Origin: Clostridia bacterium
GTDB taxonomy: Bacteria; Bacillota; Clostridia; Peptostreptococcales; Anaerovoracaceae
Reading direction: 5' to 3'
Assembly (NCBI GenBank): GCA_024403215.1
Contig: JAKSSJ010000027.1
Span: 1-13,845 of the forward strand
Length of the DNA: 13,845 nucleotides
The position numbers were made by a program, and so were the translations under genes. Under the pieces are notes generated by a model. The model did not search any database and had not been told where the DNA came from. It worked only from the letters and a program-made list of their open reading frames with translations. Below are positions 1-7,688 of this stretch, in pieces (position 1 is the first letter of the stretch; each line of letters opens with the position of its first letter).

Positions 1-76
1 CTGACGTTTCCAGGATTGCAATTCAGCCCAATAGTGAAGAAAGTCTATTTATTACCTGCGCCCATTTTTTCGCAAA

Positions 77-85
77 AAAGTGGAG
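77..85 (+). promoter_or_regulatory. upstream MraZ-box-like element (AAAGTGGAG)
   Basis: The nonamer AAAGTGGAG occurs here and twice more at 128-136 and 138-146. MraZ proteins are known to bind short direct repeats with a TGGG or GTGG core ahead of their own operon. This copy lies 51 bp, about five helical turns, upstream of the second, so it would be on the same DNA face. It is upstream of the -35 element, where a bound protein could loop to the promoter-proximal boxes or activate. The repeat is seen directly; binding by MraZ is inferred. Confidence 0.55.
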
Positions 86-113
86 GAAAATCCCTAATTT
101 TCTCTATTATATA

Positions 114-142
114 TTGACAAAACCTCAAAAGTGGAGTAAAGT
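114..142 (+). promoter_or_regulatory. sigma-A type promoter of the mraZ operon
   Basis: A perfect -35 hexamer TTGACA (114-119) is followed by a 17-bp spacer and a TAAAGT -10 hexamer (137-142, 4 of 6 matches). The start of transcription would be near 149, giving a leader of about 28 nt that contains the mraZ ribosome binding site. The -10 hexamer and part of the spacer are covered by two MraZ-box-like repeats, so the promoter looks built for autoregulation. Confidence 0.65.
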
Positions 143-146
143 GGAG
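128..146 (+). promoter_or_regulatory. tandem MraZ-box-like repeats over the mraZ promoter
   Basis: Two AAAGTGGAG copies (128-136 and 138-146) lie exactly 10 bp apart, matching the one-turn spacing of known MraZ boxes. They overlap the spacer and the -10 element of the promoter at 114-142. A protein bound here should block RNA polymerase, so autorepression by MraZ is the simplest reading. The direct repeat is visible; the binding protein is inferred from the gene just downstream. Confidence 0.65.
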
Positions 147-160
147 AGGAAATTATGAAG

Positions 161-166
161 AGGAGG
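161..166 (+). promoter_or_regulatory. ribosome binding site of mraZ
   Basis: AGGAGG with a 10-nt spacer to the ATG at 177. It selects this ATG over the in-frame ATG two codons later and over the out-of-frame ATG at 155. Confidence 0.8.
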
Positions 167-176
167 AGTCTGTCCA

Positions 177-608
177 ATGCTAATGGGCATCCATGAAAAC
201 TCAATAGATGCAAAGAACAGAATTGCTGTACCTGCAAAATTCAGAGAAGAGCTCGGCAGCAAGTGTATTCTTACGCGTGGATTAGACGACTGTCTCATTC
301 TTTATCCAATCAAAACTTGGGAGCAGCAACAGAAGAAACTCGCTGTTCTTCCAAAATCGGATAAGAGCGCCAGAGCTTTCCTTCGTTACATCTATGCAAA
401 TGCAGAAGAAGTTGATGTAGATAAGCAGGGAAGAATAGTTCTTTCAGCAAGGTATAGAGAATTGGCTCACATAGAAAAAGAGCTCGTTACTATCGGTATG
501 CTGGACAGAATAGAAGTCTGGGCAAAGCAAGTCTACGATGCTGATGAAAAGGGTGGAAAGCTTTCTCCTGAAGATTTCAATCAGTTCTCGGAGACTTACC
601 AGGTATAG
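177..608 (+). CDS. mraZ: transcriptional regulator MraZ
   Basis: MraZ is a ring-forming DNA-binding protein with two SpoVT/AbrB-like half domains. It regulates the dcw operon it heads. The 143-residue length is normal for the family. Two copies of the signature D-x-x-x-R motif are visible: D11-AKN-R15, followed by PAKFRE, in the N-terminal half, and D82-KQG-R86, followed by IVL, in the second half. Residue 14 is Asn where the family usually has Gly. The start at 177 is set by a strong AGGAGG and gives the typical short N-terminus (MLMGIHENS). The gene is followed after 3 bp by rsmH, its usual partner. Three GTGG-type repeats in and upstream of its promoter suggest autoregulation. Identity is secure; the direction of regulation is not visible. 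Confidence 0.97.
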   Translation: MLMGIHENSIDAKNRIAVPAKFREELGSKCILTRGLDDCLILYPIKTWEQQQKKLAVLPKSDKSARAFLRYIYANAEEVDVDKQGRIVLSARYRELAHIEKELVTIGMLDRIEVWAKQVYDADEKGGKLSPEDFNQFSETYQV

Positions 609-611
609 CTC

Positions 612-1547
612 ATGGAATTCTCCCATGTACCAGTTCTGTTTGATGAGGTAATGGAAGGCCTAAACATTAGAGATGGCCTTACTTACGTCGATGGAACTTT
701 AGGAGGCGGAGGCCATAGCAGCGGAATTTGCGAGCGCTTAAACGGAAGCGGCCTACTTATAGGCATAGATAAAGATCAGGATGCTCTTGATGCTGCTAGC
801 AAAAGATTAGAAGAGTATAGCTGCGAGAAAAGATTTGTTCATAGCAACTATTCAGATATAAAGCTTGTTCTAAACGAGCAAGGAATTGAAAAAATCGATG
901 GAGCGCTTTTAGATCTGGGGGTTTCGTCCTTCCAGCTTGATAATCCCGAAAGAGGATTTTCTTACATGCATGACGCAAAGCTTGATATGCGCATGAATGA
1001 AGAAGATAGCCTCACAGCAGAGGGTGTAGTCAATGATTATTCCAAAGCAGAGCTTACAAGAATAATTAAAGATTATGGCGAGGAAAGATGGGCTGCAAGA
1101 ATTGCAGAGTTCATCGATAAGGAAAGAAAGAATAAGAGAATCACAAGTACATTTGAACTTGTTGACATTATAAAAGCTGCAATGCCGGCCGCAGCAAGAC
1201 GCGAGGGCCCTCATCCAGCTAAAAGAACCTTTCAGGCAATCAGAATAGAAGTTAATGATGAGCTTGGCCATCTAAGAAGAGCGGTTGACGATTTTGTAGA
1301 TGTGCTTGCTCCTGGCGGAAGACTTGCAATCATAACCTTCCATTCGCTTGAAGACAGAATTGTAAAAGAAAGCTTTGCTAAAAGATTGAATCCATGCACA
1401 TGTCCACCGGAATTACCGATGTGTGTATGCGGCAAAGTTGCTGATATAAAGAAGGTTACAAATAAACCTAGTGTCGCTGACGCAAAAGAGCTTGAGCGGA
1501 ATCCAAGATCGCGTAGCGCAAAATTGAGGATAATTGAGAAAAAATGA
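612..1547 (+). CDS. rsmH: 16S rRNA (cytosine-1402-N4)-methyltransferase RsmH (MraW)
   Basis: RsmH methylates N4 of C1402 in the 16S rRNA decoding centre using S-adenosylmethionine. The 311-residue product has the family length. The SAM-binding glycine loop DGTLGGGGHS is at residues 27-36, D53 in GIDKD follows at the end of the next strand, LLDLGVSS is at 99-106, LDMRMN at 124-129 and ITFHSLEDR at 241-249. A Cys-rich segment (C262, C264, C271, C273 around CPPELP) is seen in many Firmicutes RsmH proteins. The ATG lies 3 bp after the mraZ stop with no clear Shine-Dalgarno sequence, so translation is probably coupled to mraZ. The 3' end overlaps ftsL by 4 bp (ATGA). Confidence 0.98.
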   Translation: MEFSHVPVLFDEVMEGLNIRDGLTYVDGTLGGGGHSSGICERLNGSGLLIGIDKDQDALDAASKRLEEYSCEKRFVHSNYSDIKLVLNEQGIEKIDGALLDLGVSSFQLDNPERGFSYMHDAKLDMRMNEEDSLTAEGVVNDYSKAELTRIIKDYGEERWAARIAEFIDKERKNKRITSTFELVDIIKAAMPAAARREGPHPAKRTFQAIRIEVNDELGHLRRAVDDFVDVLAPGGRLAIITFHSLEDRIVKESFAKRLNPCTCPPELPMCVCGKVADIKKVTNKPSVADAKELERNPRSRSAKLRIIEKK

Positions 1548-1876
1548 AATCAGTATTAACTGACAAAACTAAGATCTTATTGATCTTAATAATTTCGGCA
1601 TTGCTCTGTCTTGGCCTCATTGGCCTTACAGCATATTCAACATCTCTGCAGTATGACATCAATGCTCTAAACAATAAGATTCAGGATAGACAATGGGCAC
1701 AAAGAAATCTCGAAGTAGAGATTAAGAGTGCTAACACACTTGCAAACTTAGAAGCAAGAGCACTTGAGCTTGGACTTGAATCTCCTAGCTTTGATGAGAT
1801 TGTTTATTTGAATACAGAAGATACAACAGTTCACGATTTTGCTCAAGTATTAAAAGAAACTGCATATAACAAATAA
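1544..1876 (+). CDS. ftsL: FtsL-like cell division protein
   Basis: This is a 110-residue bitopic membrane protein: a short cytoplasmic tail (residues 1-8, KSVLTDKTK), one hydrophobic segment (about 9-31, rich in L and I), and an extracytoplasmic stretch with coiled-coil character (about 34-75, heptad-like L/I positions). The architecture, size and position between rsmH and the division PBP are diagnostic for FtsL, which pairs with DivIC/FtsB and FtsQ/DivIB and activates FtsW-FtsI. Sequence alone would not identify it, because FtsL diverges quickly. Its start overlaps the rsmH stop (ATGA). It is the last gene before a strong intrinsic terminator, so it may be transcribed mainly with mraZ-rsmH rather than with the PBP it serves. 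Confidence 0.88.
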   Translation: MKSVLTDKTKILLILIISALLCLGLIGLTAYSTSLQYDINALNNKIQDRQWAQRNLEVEIKSANTLANLEARALELGLESPSFDEIVYLNTEDTTVHDFAQVLKETAYNK

Positions 1877-1908
1877 ACGAGCGCGGCTTATTTGCTGCGC
1901 CGTTTTTT
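1877..1908 (+). terminator. intrinsic terminator after ftsL, inside the dcw cluster
   Basis: Ten base pairs form between 1877-1887 and 1894-1903, with one bulged A (1880) and one G-U pair, around a 6-nt loop TTATTT. The first arm includes GCGCGGC and the second GCTGCGCC. The stem runs into T6 (1903-1908), then ATATTTTT. It begins directly after the ftsL stop. It should end or attenuate the mraZ-rsmH-ftsL transcript. Confidence 0.8.
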
Positions 1909-1914
1909 ATATTT

Positions 1915-1942
1915 TTGACTAAAAAAACTGATAGGATATTAA
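1915..1942 (+). promoter_or_regulatory. possible promoter for the ftsI-murG block
   Basis: TTGACT (1915-1920, 5 of 6) is followed by a 16-bp spacer and TATTAA (1937-1942, 4 of 6). It sits just after the terminator and just before the PBP gene, where a promoter is needed. The predicted transcription start would fall at or next to the ATG at 1949, implying a leaderless or almost leaderless message. An alternative -10, GATATT (1935-1940), has only a 14-bp spacer. Weak in silico evidence. Confidence 0.35.
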
Positions 1943-1948
1943 TTTTGC

Positions 1949-3982
1949 ATGAAGGCATCTAAGATAAACAATGATCATAGAACAAGACTTTTAGTAGTTT
2001 TTGGTTTTTTTGTTTTACTTTTTGTGCTTCTAATTGCACGTCTTGGATGGATTCAGATTATTAAAGCTGATGAATATGCGCAAAAAGCATTAAAGCAGCA
2101 GACTATAGACAGCAGCGTTTCTGCACTAAGGGGCGAGATACTTGATTCTACGGGTCAGCAGCTTGCTGCTAGTGTAACTAAAAACACTATTTGGGTAAGA
2201 CCATCATCGGTAAATAAAAACGGTAAATCTGATTTAGAGATTGAGGCAAATGCAAAAGCAGAGGCTGCAACTCTTGCCGCAATATTGAACTTAGACGAAA
2301 AAGAAGTATTAGAAACTATTACAACAACAGGTAAAACAATCGTTAAGGTTAAAAAGTATGTCGATGCTGCAACTGCTGCAAAGATTAGAGAAGAAAAGCT
2401 TGTTGGCATAGAAATCGTTGAAGATTCTAGCAGAAGTTATCCTTTTGGCACCTTTGCTTCTCACATAGTCGGTTTTACAAATGACGATAATGAAGGCCAG
2501 GGAGGACTTGAGCTTTATTACGATAGATTGCTTTCCGGTGTAAACGGAAGATATATCACAAGAAAAGATAAGAATAAAAGTTCACTTGTCTATGCTTCAA
2601 GTAAATATTATGAGGCAGAAGATGGATACACAGTAGTAACAACTATTGACGAACATATTCAATACATGGTTGAGCAAAGGCTTGACGAATACAAGGAGTC
2701 AACAGGAGCATCAAGAATCATTTGCATAATGATGGAGCCTAAGACGGGAAGAATTATTGCAATGGCTCAGACAAATGATTACGATCCTAATAATCCAAGA
2801 GCTGCAAGAGAGGGCGAGGAAGAAGCTTACGCAGCAATGACGGATGAGGAGAAGCTTTCGTATTGGTACAAGCTTTGGAGATGCTTTGCGATAAGTGATA
2901 CTTACGAGCCTGGTTCAACATTTAAGCTCATAACAACAAGTATAGCTTTAGATACTGGCGTTACAAGACTTGGAGAAACATTTACATGTAACGGAACAAT
3001 TAAAGTTGCAGATAGAACTTTAAAGTGCTGGTATTATCCAAGAGTTCATGGAGTAGAAACTCTTGAACAAGCTGTAGGAAATTCCTGCAACCCTGTAATG
3101 GTTCAGCTCATTCAAAGAATGGGTCTTAAGCAATACTATGAAGGGCTTGATGCATTTGGTTTAACAAGAAAAACTGGAGTTGATTATCCTGGTGAAGGTT
3201 CAAATATTATTTACGATGATTCAGATGTAGGTCCAGTTGAGCTTGCAACAATGTCTTATGGACAAGGTATATCTGTAACACCTATTAGTGCTATTACGGC
3301 TATTTCTTCTCTTGCAAATGGTGGTTATGTAATGAAACCGCATTTTCTTGATAAGGTAATAGACTCAAATGGCAATATTGTTGAAGAGTTTGAGCCTGAG
3401 ATTACAAGTGTATCTGTATCTGCACAAACAGCAAAGGATATGCTTAATATTATGGAGAAGGTAGTTTCTGAAGGCGGCGGCGGAAGCGCAAAAATTGCAG
3501 GCTATCGGATTGGTGGTAAGACAGGTACAGCAAGTAAGCCAACAGTCGGAGGATACTCTGACACAGACTTCTTTGCATCGTTTATCGGTGTTGCACCTGT
3601 TGATGATCCGCAGTTTGTAGTTCTCGTACTAACTGACTCTCCAAAAGGAAGAGTCCACGGTTCTGAAGCTGCAGCACCTTGCGCAAAGCTTATCATGCAA
3701 GATGTTCTTCAGTATTTAAATATTCAACCACAGTATTCCGATGCACAAAAGAAGGCTTTGGCAAGCAAGAAGACAACAGTTCCTGATGTTACTGAAAAGG
3801 CCCTTGATGATGCAATAGGAAGACTTGCAGGACTTGATTTGACATATCAGTTATCGCCTGCCTTAGTTGATACAGAAGGAGAGATTATCATTGTGGATCA
3901 ATTCCCTAAGGCTGGAGAAGAAGTACTCAAAAATTCTGCAGTAACACTATATTATGAAGTAGTACAAAAAGAGGAAGAGTAA
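1949..3982 (+). CDS. ftsI: PASTA-domain class B penicillin-binding protein (FtsI / SpoVD-like transpeptidase)
   Basis: This DD-transpeptidase cross-links septal peptidoglycan in partnership with FtsW. Order of parts in 677 residues: cytoplasmic tail, one membrane anchor (about 14-36), PBP dimerisation domain (about 55-215), transpeptidase domain (about 250-590), and a single C-terminal PASTA domain (about 608-670, starting VPDVTEKALDDAI). The catalytic motifs are complete: S323-T-F-K326 with the nucleophile S323, S379-C-N381, and K524-T-G526. One PASTA domain resembles Bacillus SpoVD; vegetative PBP2B has two. Only one such gene is present here, so it probably does vegetative division, and I use the FtsI name. 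An unusual EGGGGS run occurs at about 508-513. The start has only a weak AGGA 12 nt upstream. murF begins on the base after its stop. Confidence 0.93.
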   Translation: MKASKINNDHRTRLLVVFGFFVLLFVLLIARLGWIQIIKADEYAQKALKQQTIDSSVSALRGEILDSTGQQLAASVTKNTIWVRPSSVNKNGKSDLEIEANAKAEAATLAAILNLDEKEVLETITTTGKTIVKVKKYVDAATAAKIREEKLVGIEIVEDSSRSYPFGTFASHIVGFTNDDNEGQGGLELYYDRLLSGVNGRYITRKDKNKSSLVYASSKYYEAEDGYTVVTTIDEHIQYMVEQRLDEYKESTGASRIICIMMEPKTGRIIAMAQTNDYDPNNPRAAREGEEEAYAAMTDEEKLSYWYKLWRCFAISDTYEPGSTFKLITTSIALDTGVTRLGETFTCNGTIKVADRTLKCWYYPRVHGVETLEQAVGNSCNPVMVQLIQRMGLKQYYEGLDAFGLTRKTGVDYPGEGSNIIYDDSDVGPVELATMSYGQGISVTPISAITAISSLANGGYVMKPHFLDKVIDSNGNIVEEFEPEITSVSVSAQTAKDMLNIMEKVVSEGGGGSAKIAGYRIGGKTGTASKPTVGGYSDTDFFASFIGVAPVDDPQFVVLVLTDSPKGRVHGSEAAAPCAKLIMQDVLQYLNIQPQYSDAQKKALASKKTTVPDVTEKALDDAIGRLAGLDLTYQLSPALVDTEGEIIIVDQFPKAGEEVLKNSAVTLYYEVVQKEEE

Positions 3983-5362
3983 ATGAGACCAACTGGTGTA
4001 AAATTTTTAGCTGCTGCATGTGAAGATGCAATAATCCTTGGGAATCCTAGACGTATAGTTAAGGATGTAAAAATTGATTCCAGGGAATGCAAAGCAGGAG
4101 ACATGTTTGTCTGCATTAAAGGAGAAAAAACAGACGGACATGATTATATAATTGCTGCGTACAATAAAGGATGCAGATGCTTTTTAGTAACAAAAGAACA
4201 AAACATCTACGACGCAACATTTATCGTTGTAAAAGATACAGTTAAGGCATTTTGCGATATGGCTGCAGCTTATCTTAATGAATTTAAACTCAGAAAAGTT
4301 GCAGTTACAGGAAGCGTTGGAAAGACAACAACTAAAATGCTTACAGCAGCAGTGCTTTCCTCAAAATTTAGAACTATCGCTACAAAGAAAAATTTAAATA
4401 CAGATTTAGGTATAGCACTTACATCGTTTGATGCTGATGGATCAACTCAGGCTGTAGTATTTGAAATGGGCATGGATAAGCCTGGTGAGATTGCGGGCTA
4501 TGTAAAAAGAGTTCACCCAGAAGTTGCTATCATTACTAATGTTGGAATTTCGCATCTTGAAAGACTCGGAACACGAGATGCAATTGCTGATGCAAAACTC
4601 GAGATAGTTTCTGAGTTTGACGCAAGTAATGTGCTCATTGTAAATTCATCATCAGACTATTTGAAAACAAAGGAAGAAATAAGAACAAGAGCAAAGAATA
4701 AAGAACACTTTAAGATAGTAGGTGTTGGCTCTGATATGATGCTTGAAAATGTACGTGCTCAAGGAACATCAGGAATAGAGTTTAACTTAAACGGTGTTCA
4801 TTTTGAACTTCCGCTTATCGGCGAGCACAACGCCGTAGATGCTGCCCTTGCGGCATCTTGCGGTATTGAATATGGCATTCCTTTAAAGAAGGCCGCTGAT
4901 GCACTTCGCAATGTGAGTGCAACAGAAAAAAGATTAAAGCTTGAAGATTTATCCGGTATTATCCTCATAGACGATAGCTACAATGCTAGCCCAGATTCCG
5001 TAGTGGCTGGCATTGCCGCTATCGGCAGCATAACTGCGCAAAGAAAGATACTGGTTTTAGGTGATATGCTTGAGCTTGGAAGCGAAAGCGTTAGAGGCCA
5101 CAATAGAGTGGGAGAAGCTGCAGCAAGACTTGGTGTTAACATGGTTGTGGCTTATGGAGACAACAAAGAAGAATACCTTGATGGTATGAGAAGCGTAGAA
5201 GGCAATAGATGTGCTTATATGGGTCTTAATACCTTAGATGAGGTAAAAGAATATGTTTTAAAAATTATTAGAAAGGGAGACGCTGTGCTTGTTAAGGGGT
5301 CTAACTCAACAAAGATTTCTGAAGTAGCAGAGCTCATTAGAAAAACCTATCATGCTAAGTGA
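3983..5362 (+). CDS. murF: UDP-MurNAc-tripeptide--D-alanyl-D-alanine ligase MurF
   Basis: MurF is a cytoplasmic ATP-dependent ligase that adds D-Ala-D-Ala to UDP-MurNAc-tripeptide, completing the pentapeptide precursor. Its 459 residues match the family. The ATP-binding loop TGSVGKTTT is at 109-117 (K114). KNLNTDLGIALT (137-148) and EMGMDKPGEI (161-170) form the central-domain signature. DDSYNASP is at 330-337 and LVLGDMLELG at 357-366. Near the C-terminus KGSNST (438-443) replaces the more usual KGSR motif. GAGGA (3971-3975), inside the end of the PBP gene, is 7 nt from the ATG, and the PBP stop directly abuts the start. MurE normally sits between the PBP and MurF in Firmicutes but is absent here. 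MurF has the DDSYNASP motif and lacks the MurE DNPR-type motif, so it is not a misnamed MurE. Confidence 0.97.
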   Translation: MRPTGVKFLAAACEDAIILGNPRRIVKDVKIDSRECKAGDMFVCIKGEKTDGHDYIIAAYNKGCRCFLVTKEQNIYDATFIVVKDTVKAFCDMAAAYLNEFKLRKVAVTGSVGKTTTKMLTAAVLSSKFRTIATKKNLNTDLGIALTSFDADGSTQAVVFEMGMDKPGEIAGYVKRVHPEVAIITNVGISHLERLGTRDAIADAKLEIVSEFDASNVLIVNSSSDYLKTKEEIRTRAKNKEHFKIVGVGSDMMLENVRAQGTSGIEFNLNGVHFELPLIGEHNAVDAALAASCGIEYGIPLKKAADALRNVSATEKRLKLEDLSGIILIDDSYNASPDSVVAGIAAIGSITAQRKILVLGDMLELGSESVRGHNRVGEAAARLGVNMVVAYGDNKEEYLDGMRSVEGNRCAYMGLNTLDEVKEYVLKIIRKGDAVLVKGSNSTKISEVAELIRKTYHAK

Positions 5363-6335
5363 AGATCAAAGATTATTGCTGGCAATAGTACTTGCCGTTA
5401 TAGCATTTATAATAGCAGCCCTTTTAGAGGCGCTGCTTTTACCCGTGCTCAGAAGGCTTAAGGCTGGGCAAAGCATTAGAGAGGAAGGACCAAAAGCTCA
5501 CATGGCTAAAAGCGGCACTCCTACAATGGGCGGACTTGCTATAGTTTTGGGCTTTGTACTCTGTTCTTTAAATTATGGTTTATTCTTCAGCCCTGAAAAA
5601 ACGATTTCAAGGGATACACTTGTAATTTGCTTTGTTACTTTAGCTTATGCAGCAATAGGCTTTATTGATGACTATATTAAGGTTGTTAAGAAAAGAAATT
5701 TAGGACTTACTGCAATTCAAAAGCTTGCACTTCAAATATTTGTTGCACTAATTCTTGCAATATATGCAGGTAATGCCTATGGCACTATGGTAGGCTTCCC
5801 AATACTTGGGCTTACTATTAACTTTAGATTATTCTATTATCCGTTTGTTGTGTTTGTTGTTGTTGCAATGACTAATGCAGTAAATCTTACAGATGGACTT
5901 GATGGTCTTGCATCATCAGTTACAGCAATTGTTGCTCTCTGCTTTACAGTAGTTGCAAGAAACAATTTAAATGCTTTTGCTGCAGCAATAATTCTGTATG
6001 GTTGCTGTTTGGCATTTCTTCTTTTCAACCATCATCCTGCAAAGGTATTTATGGGGGATACAGGTTCTTTAGCTCTCGGCGGGGCACTCTCTGCAATTGC
6101 TATTATATCTAAAACGGAATTTGTTCTTCCTGTTGCAGGAATCATATATGTAATAGAGGCACTCTCTGTTATCATTCAAGTCTTTGTATTTAAAACGCAA
6201 AATGGAAGACGTTTCTTTAGAATGGCTCCTATTCACCACCACTTTGAGCTTGGTGGAATGAAGGAGACTAAAGTGGTTATTATGTTTTGCATAGTTACAA
6301 CAGTTTTCTGTGCGCTAGAAATATTGGTAGGTTAG
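5352..6335 (+). CDS. mraY: phospho-MurNAc-pentapeptide transferase MraY
   Basis: MraY is an integral membrane enzyme that transfers phospho-MurNAc-pentapeptide to undecaprenyl phosphate, forming lipid I. The 327-residue polytopic protein has the expected features: GPKAHMAKSGTPTMGG (46-61), the catalytic acidic pair DD (106-107) in FIDDYIKVVKKRNLGL, NLTDGLDGLA (178-187), HHPAKVFMGDTGSLALGG (227-244) with D236, and the triple histidine APIHHHFE (292-299). About ten hydrophobic segments separate them. The start lies 11 bp inside the end of murF with no evident Shine-Dalgarno sequence, which suggests translational coupling. murD follows after 3 bp. All key residues are present. Confidence 0.98.
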   Translation: MLSEDQRLLLAIVLAVIAFIIAALLEALLLPVLRRLKAGQSIREEGPKAHMAKSGTPTMGGLAIVLGFVLCSLNYGLFFSPEKTISRDTLVICFVTLAYAAIGFIDDYIKVVKKRNLGLTAIQKLALQIFVALILAIYAGNAYGTMVGFPILGLTINFRLFYYPFVVFVVVAMTNAVNLTDGLDGLASSVTAIVALCFTVVARNNLNAFAAAIILYGCCLAFLLFNHHPAKVFMGDTGSLALGGALSAIAIISKTEFVLPVAGIIYVIEALSVIIQVFVFKTQNGRRFFRMAPIHHHFELGGMKETKVVIMFCIVTTVFCALEILVG

Positions 6336-6338
6336 ATT

Positions 6339-7682
6339 ATGGAAAAGATTTTAATAATGGGCATTGGCAAATCAGGTATGGCAGCTGCAAGGCTATTGCG
6401 CGGTGATGCGCAGCTTGCTGTATGGGATGCAAAAGCAGAGGAAGAACTTGATGCAGATAATGTTACATGGCTTAAAGACCATGGCATCAAATGTTATTTT
6501 GCTGAAATGCCAACAGAACAATATGATAGAGCAATTATTAGCCCTGGTATTAATCCTCATACTGAAGTAGCAAGCTTTGGGAAAGAATTAATTGGAGAGC
6601 TTGAGCTTGCCTATGAAAAGTCAAAGGGAACATTTATTGCTATCACAGGAACTAATGGCAAAACAACAGTTACAACTCTTCTTGGTATGATTACAAAGGA
6701 CGCTGGCTTTGAAAGCTTTACTGTTGGAAATATCGGAAACCCTGTTTGTGATATTGCATTGCAGACAACAGAGAATAGCATTTTAGTTACTGAAGTTTCA
6801 AATTATCAGCTTGAGACTATTAAAAGCTTTAGACCTCATATTGCGTGCATCACAAATTTAAGTCCTGATCATTTGGATAGACATGGAACAGCAGAGGAAT
6901 ACTACAGATGCAAAGAAAGAATTTTTGAAAACCAGACTGAGGAAGACATCTTAGTGTATAACGCAGATGACGAGCAGACTGTAGTTTCAATTGCAAAAGC
7001 AAAATCAAAGAAAGTAATGTTTACAAGAACAAAGACCGAAGCTGATCTTAATGGAGTCAGTGACGCTGCTTTCTTAAAAGATAATATCATTGTTGTTAGA
7101 AAAGACGGAAAAGATCAGGAAATCTTTGATGTCTCTATGCTTAATATACTTGGTAATCACAATATTGAAAATGTTCTTTGTGCGTGCGCAATGGCAATAT
7201 TTGCTGGAGTAAAGGCAAAGACTATTGAAAAGGTACTTAAAAACTTTAAGGGTGTAGAGCACAGACTTGAGTTTGTAAGAGAAATAAAAGGCGTTAGATA
7301 TATCAACGATTCTAAGGGAACAAATACTGCATCATCAATTAGAGCAATTGAGGCAATTGATGGCCCTATCATTTTGATTGCAGGCGGTTATGATAAGAAT
7401 TTAGATTTCTCTGATTTTATTAATTCCTTTGGCAAGAAGGTTAGATATTTAATTCTTCTTGGTAAGACTGCAGACAAAATTGCTAAAAAAGCAATTGAGC
7501 TTGGTTTTGATGATGAAAACATCATAAAGTGCGAAAGTCTTGATGCTTGCGTTGCCTCTGCTGCAAGACTTGGTGAAAAAGGCGATACAGTTCTTCTGTC
7601 TCCTGCTTGCGCAAGCTGGGATATGTATAAAAGCTTTGAAGAAAGAGGAGACGAGTTTAAGGCATTAGTAAAGGCTCTTTAA
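6339..7682 (+). CDS. murD: UDP-N-acetylmuramoylalanine--D-glutamate ligase MurD
   Basis: MurD adds D-glutamate to UDP-MurNAc-L-Ala in the cytoplasm, using ATP. The 447-residue product has an N-terminal Rossmann-like UDP-binding domain (MGIGKSGMAAA, 7-17), the ATP loop TGTNGKTT (103-110, K108), TNLSPDHLDRHG (172-183), the likely carbamylated lysine K192 in CKERIF, HRLE (308-311), NDSKGTN (323-329), AGGYDKN (348-354) and LSPACASWDMY (420-430). The usual ELSSFQLE motif reads EVSNYQLE here, a conservative change. It follows mraY after 3 bp, with a short AGG (6329-6331) as ribosome binding site. ftsW follows after 6 bp. The NDSKGTN and LSPACASWD motifs separate it clearly from MurC, MurE and MurF. 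Confidence 0.98.
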   Translation: MEKILIMGIGKSGMAAARLLRGDAQLAVWDAKAEEELDADNVTWLKDHGIKCYFAEMPTEQYDRAIISPGINPHTEVASFGKELIGELELAYEKSKGTFIAITGTNGKTTVTTLLGMITKDAGFESFTVGNIGNPVCDIALQTTENSILVTEVSNYQLETIKSFRPHIACITNLSPDHLDRHGTAEEYYRCKERIFENQTEEDILVYNADDEQTVVSIAKAKSKKVMFTRTKTEADLNGVSDAAFLKDNIIVVRKDGKDQEIFDVSMLNILGNHNIENVLCACAMAIFAGVKAKTIEKVLKNFKGVEHRLEFVREIKGVRYINDSKGTNTASSIRAIEAIDGPIILIAGGYDKNLDFSDFINSFGKKVRYLILLGKTADKIAKKAIELGFDDENIIKCESLDACVASAARLGEKGDTVLLSPACASWDMYKSFEERGDEFKALVKAL

Positions 7683-7688
7683 TTAGTA

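Noticed and set aside
1..113. Possible 3' end of an upstream gene at the left edge
   Set aside because: Two + strand frames are open for about 115 and 155 bases, but neither product resembles a known protein; left unassigned.
155..196. Short leader peptide frame starting at the ATG at 155, before mraZ
   Set aside because: Thirteen codons with no ribosome binding site of its own, running through the mraZ Shine-Dalgarno sequence; chance frame.
909..1271. 120-codon open frame on the - strand inside rsmH
   Set aside because: It lies wholly antisense to a well-conserved gene and its product has no recognisable family; typical shadow frame.
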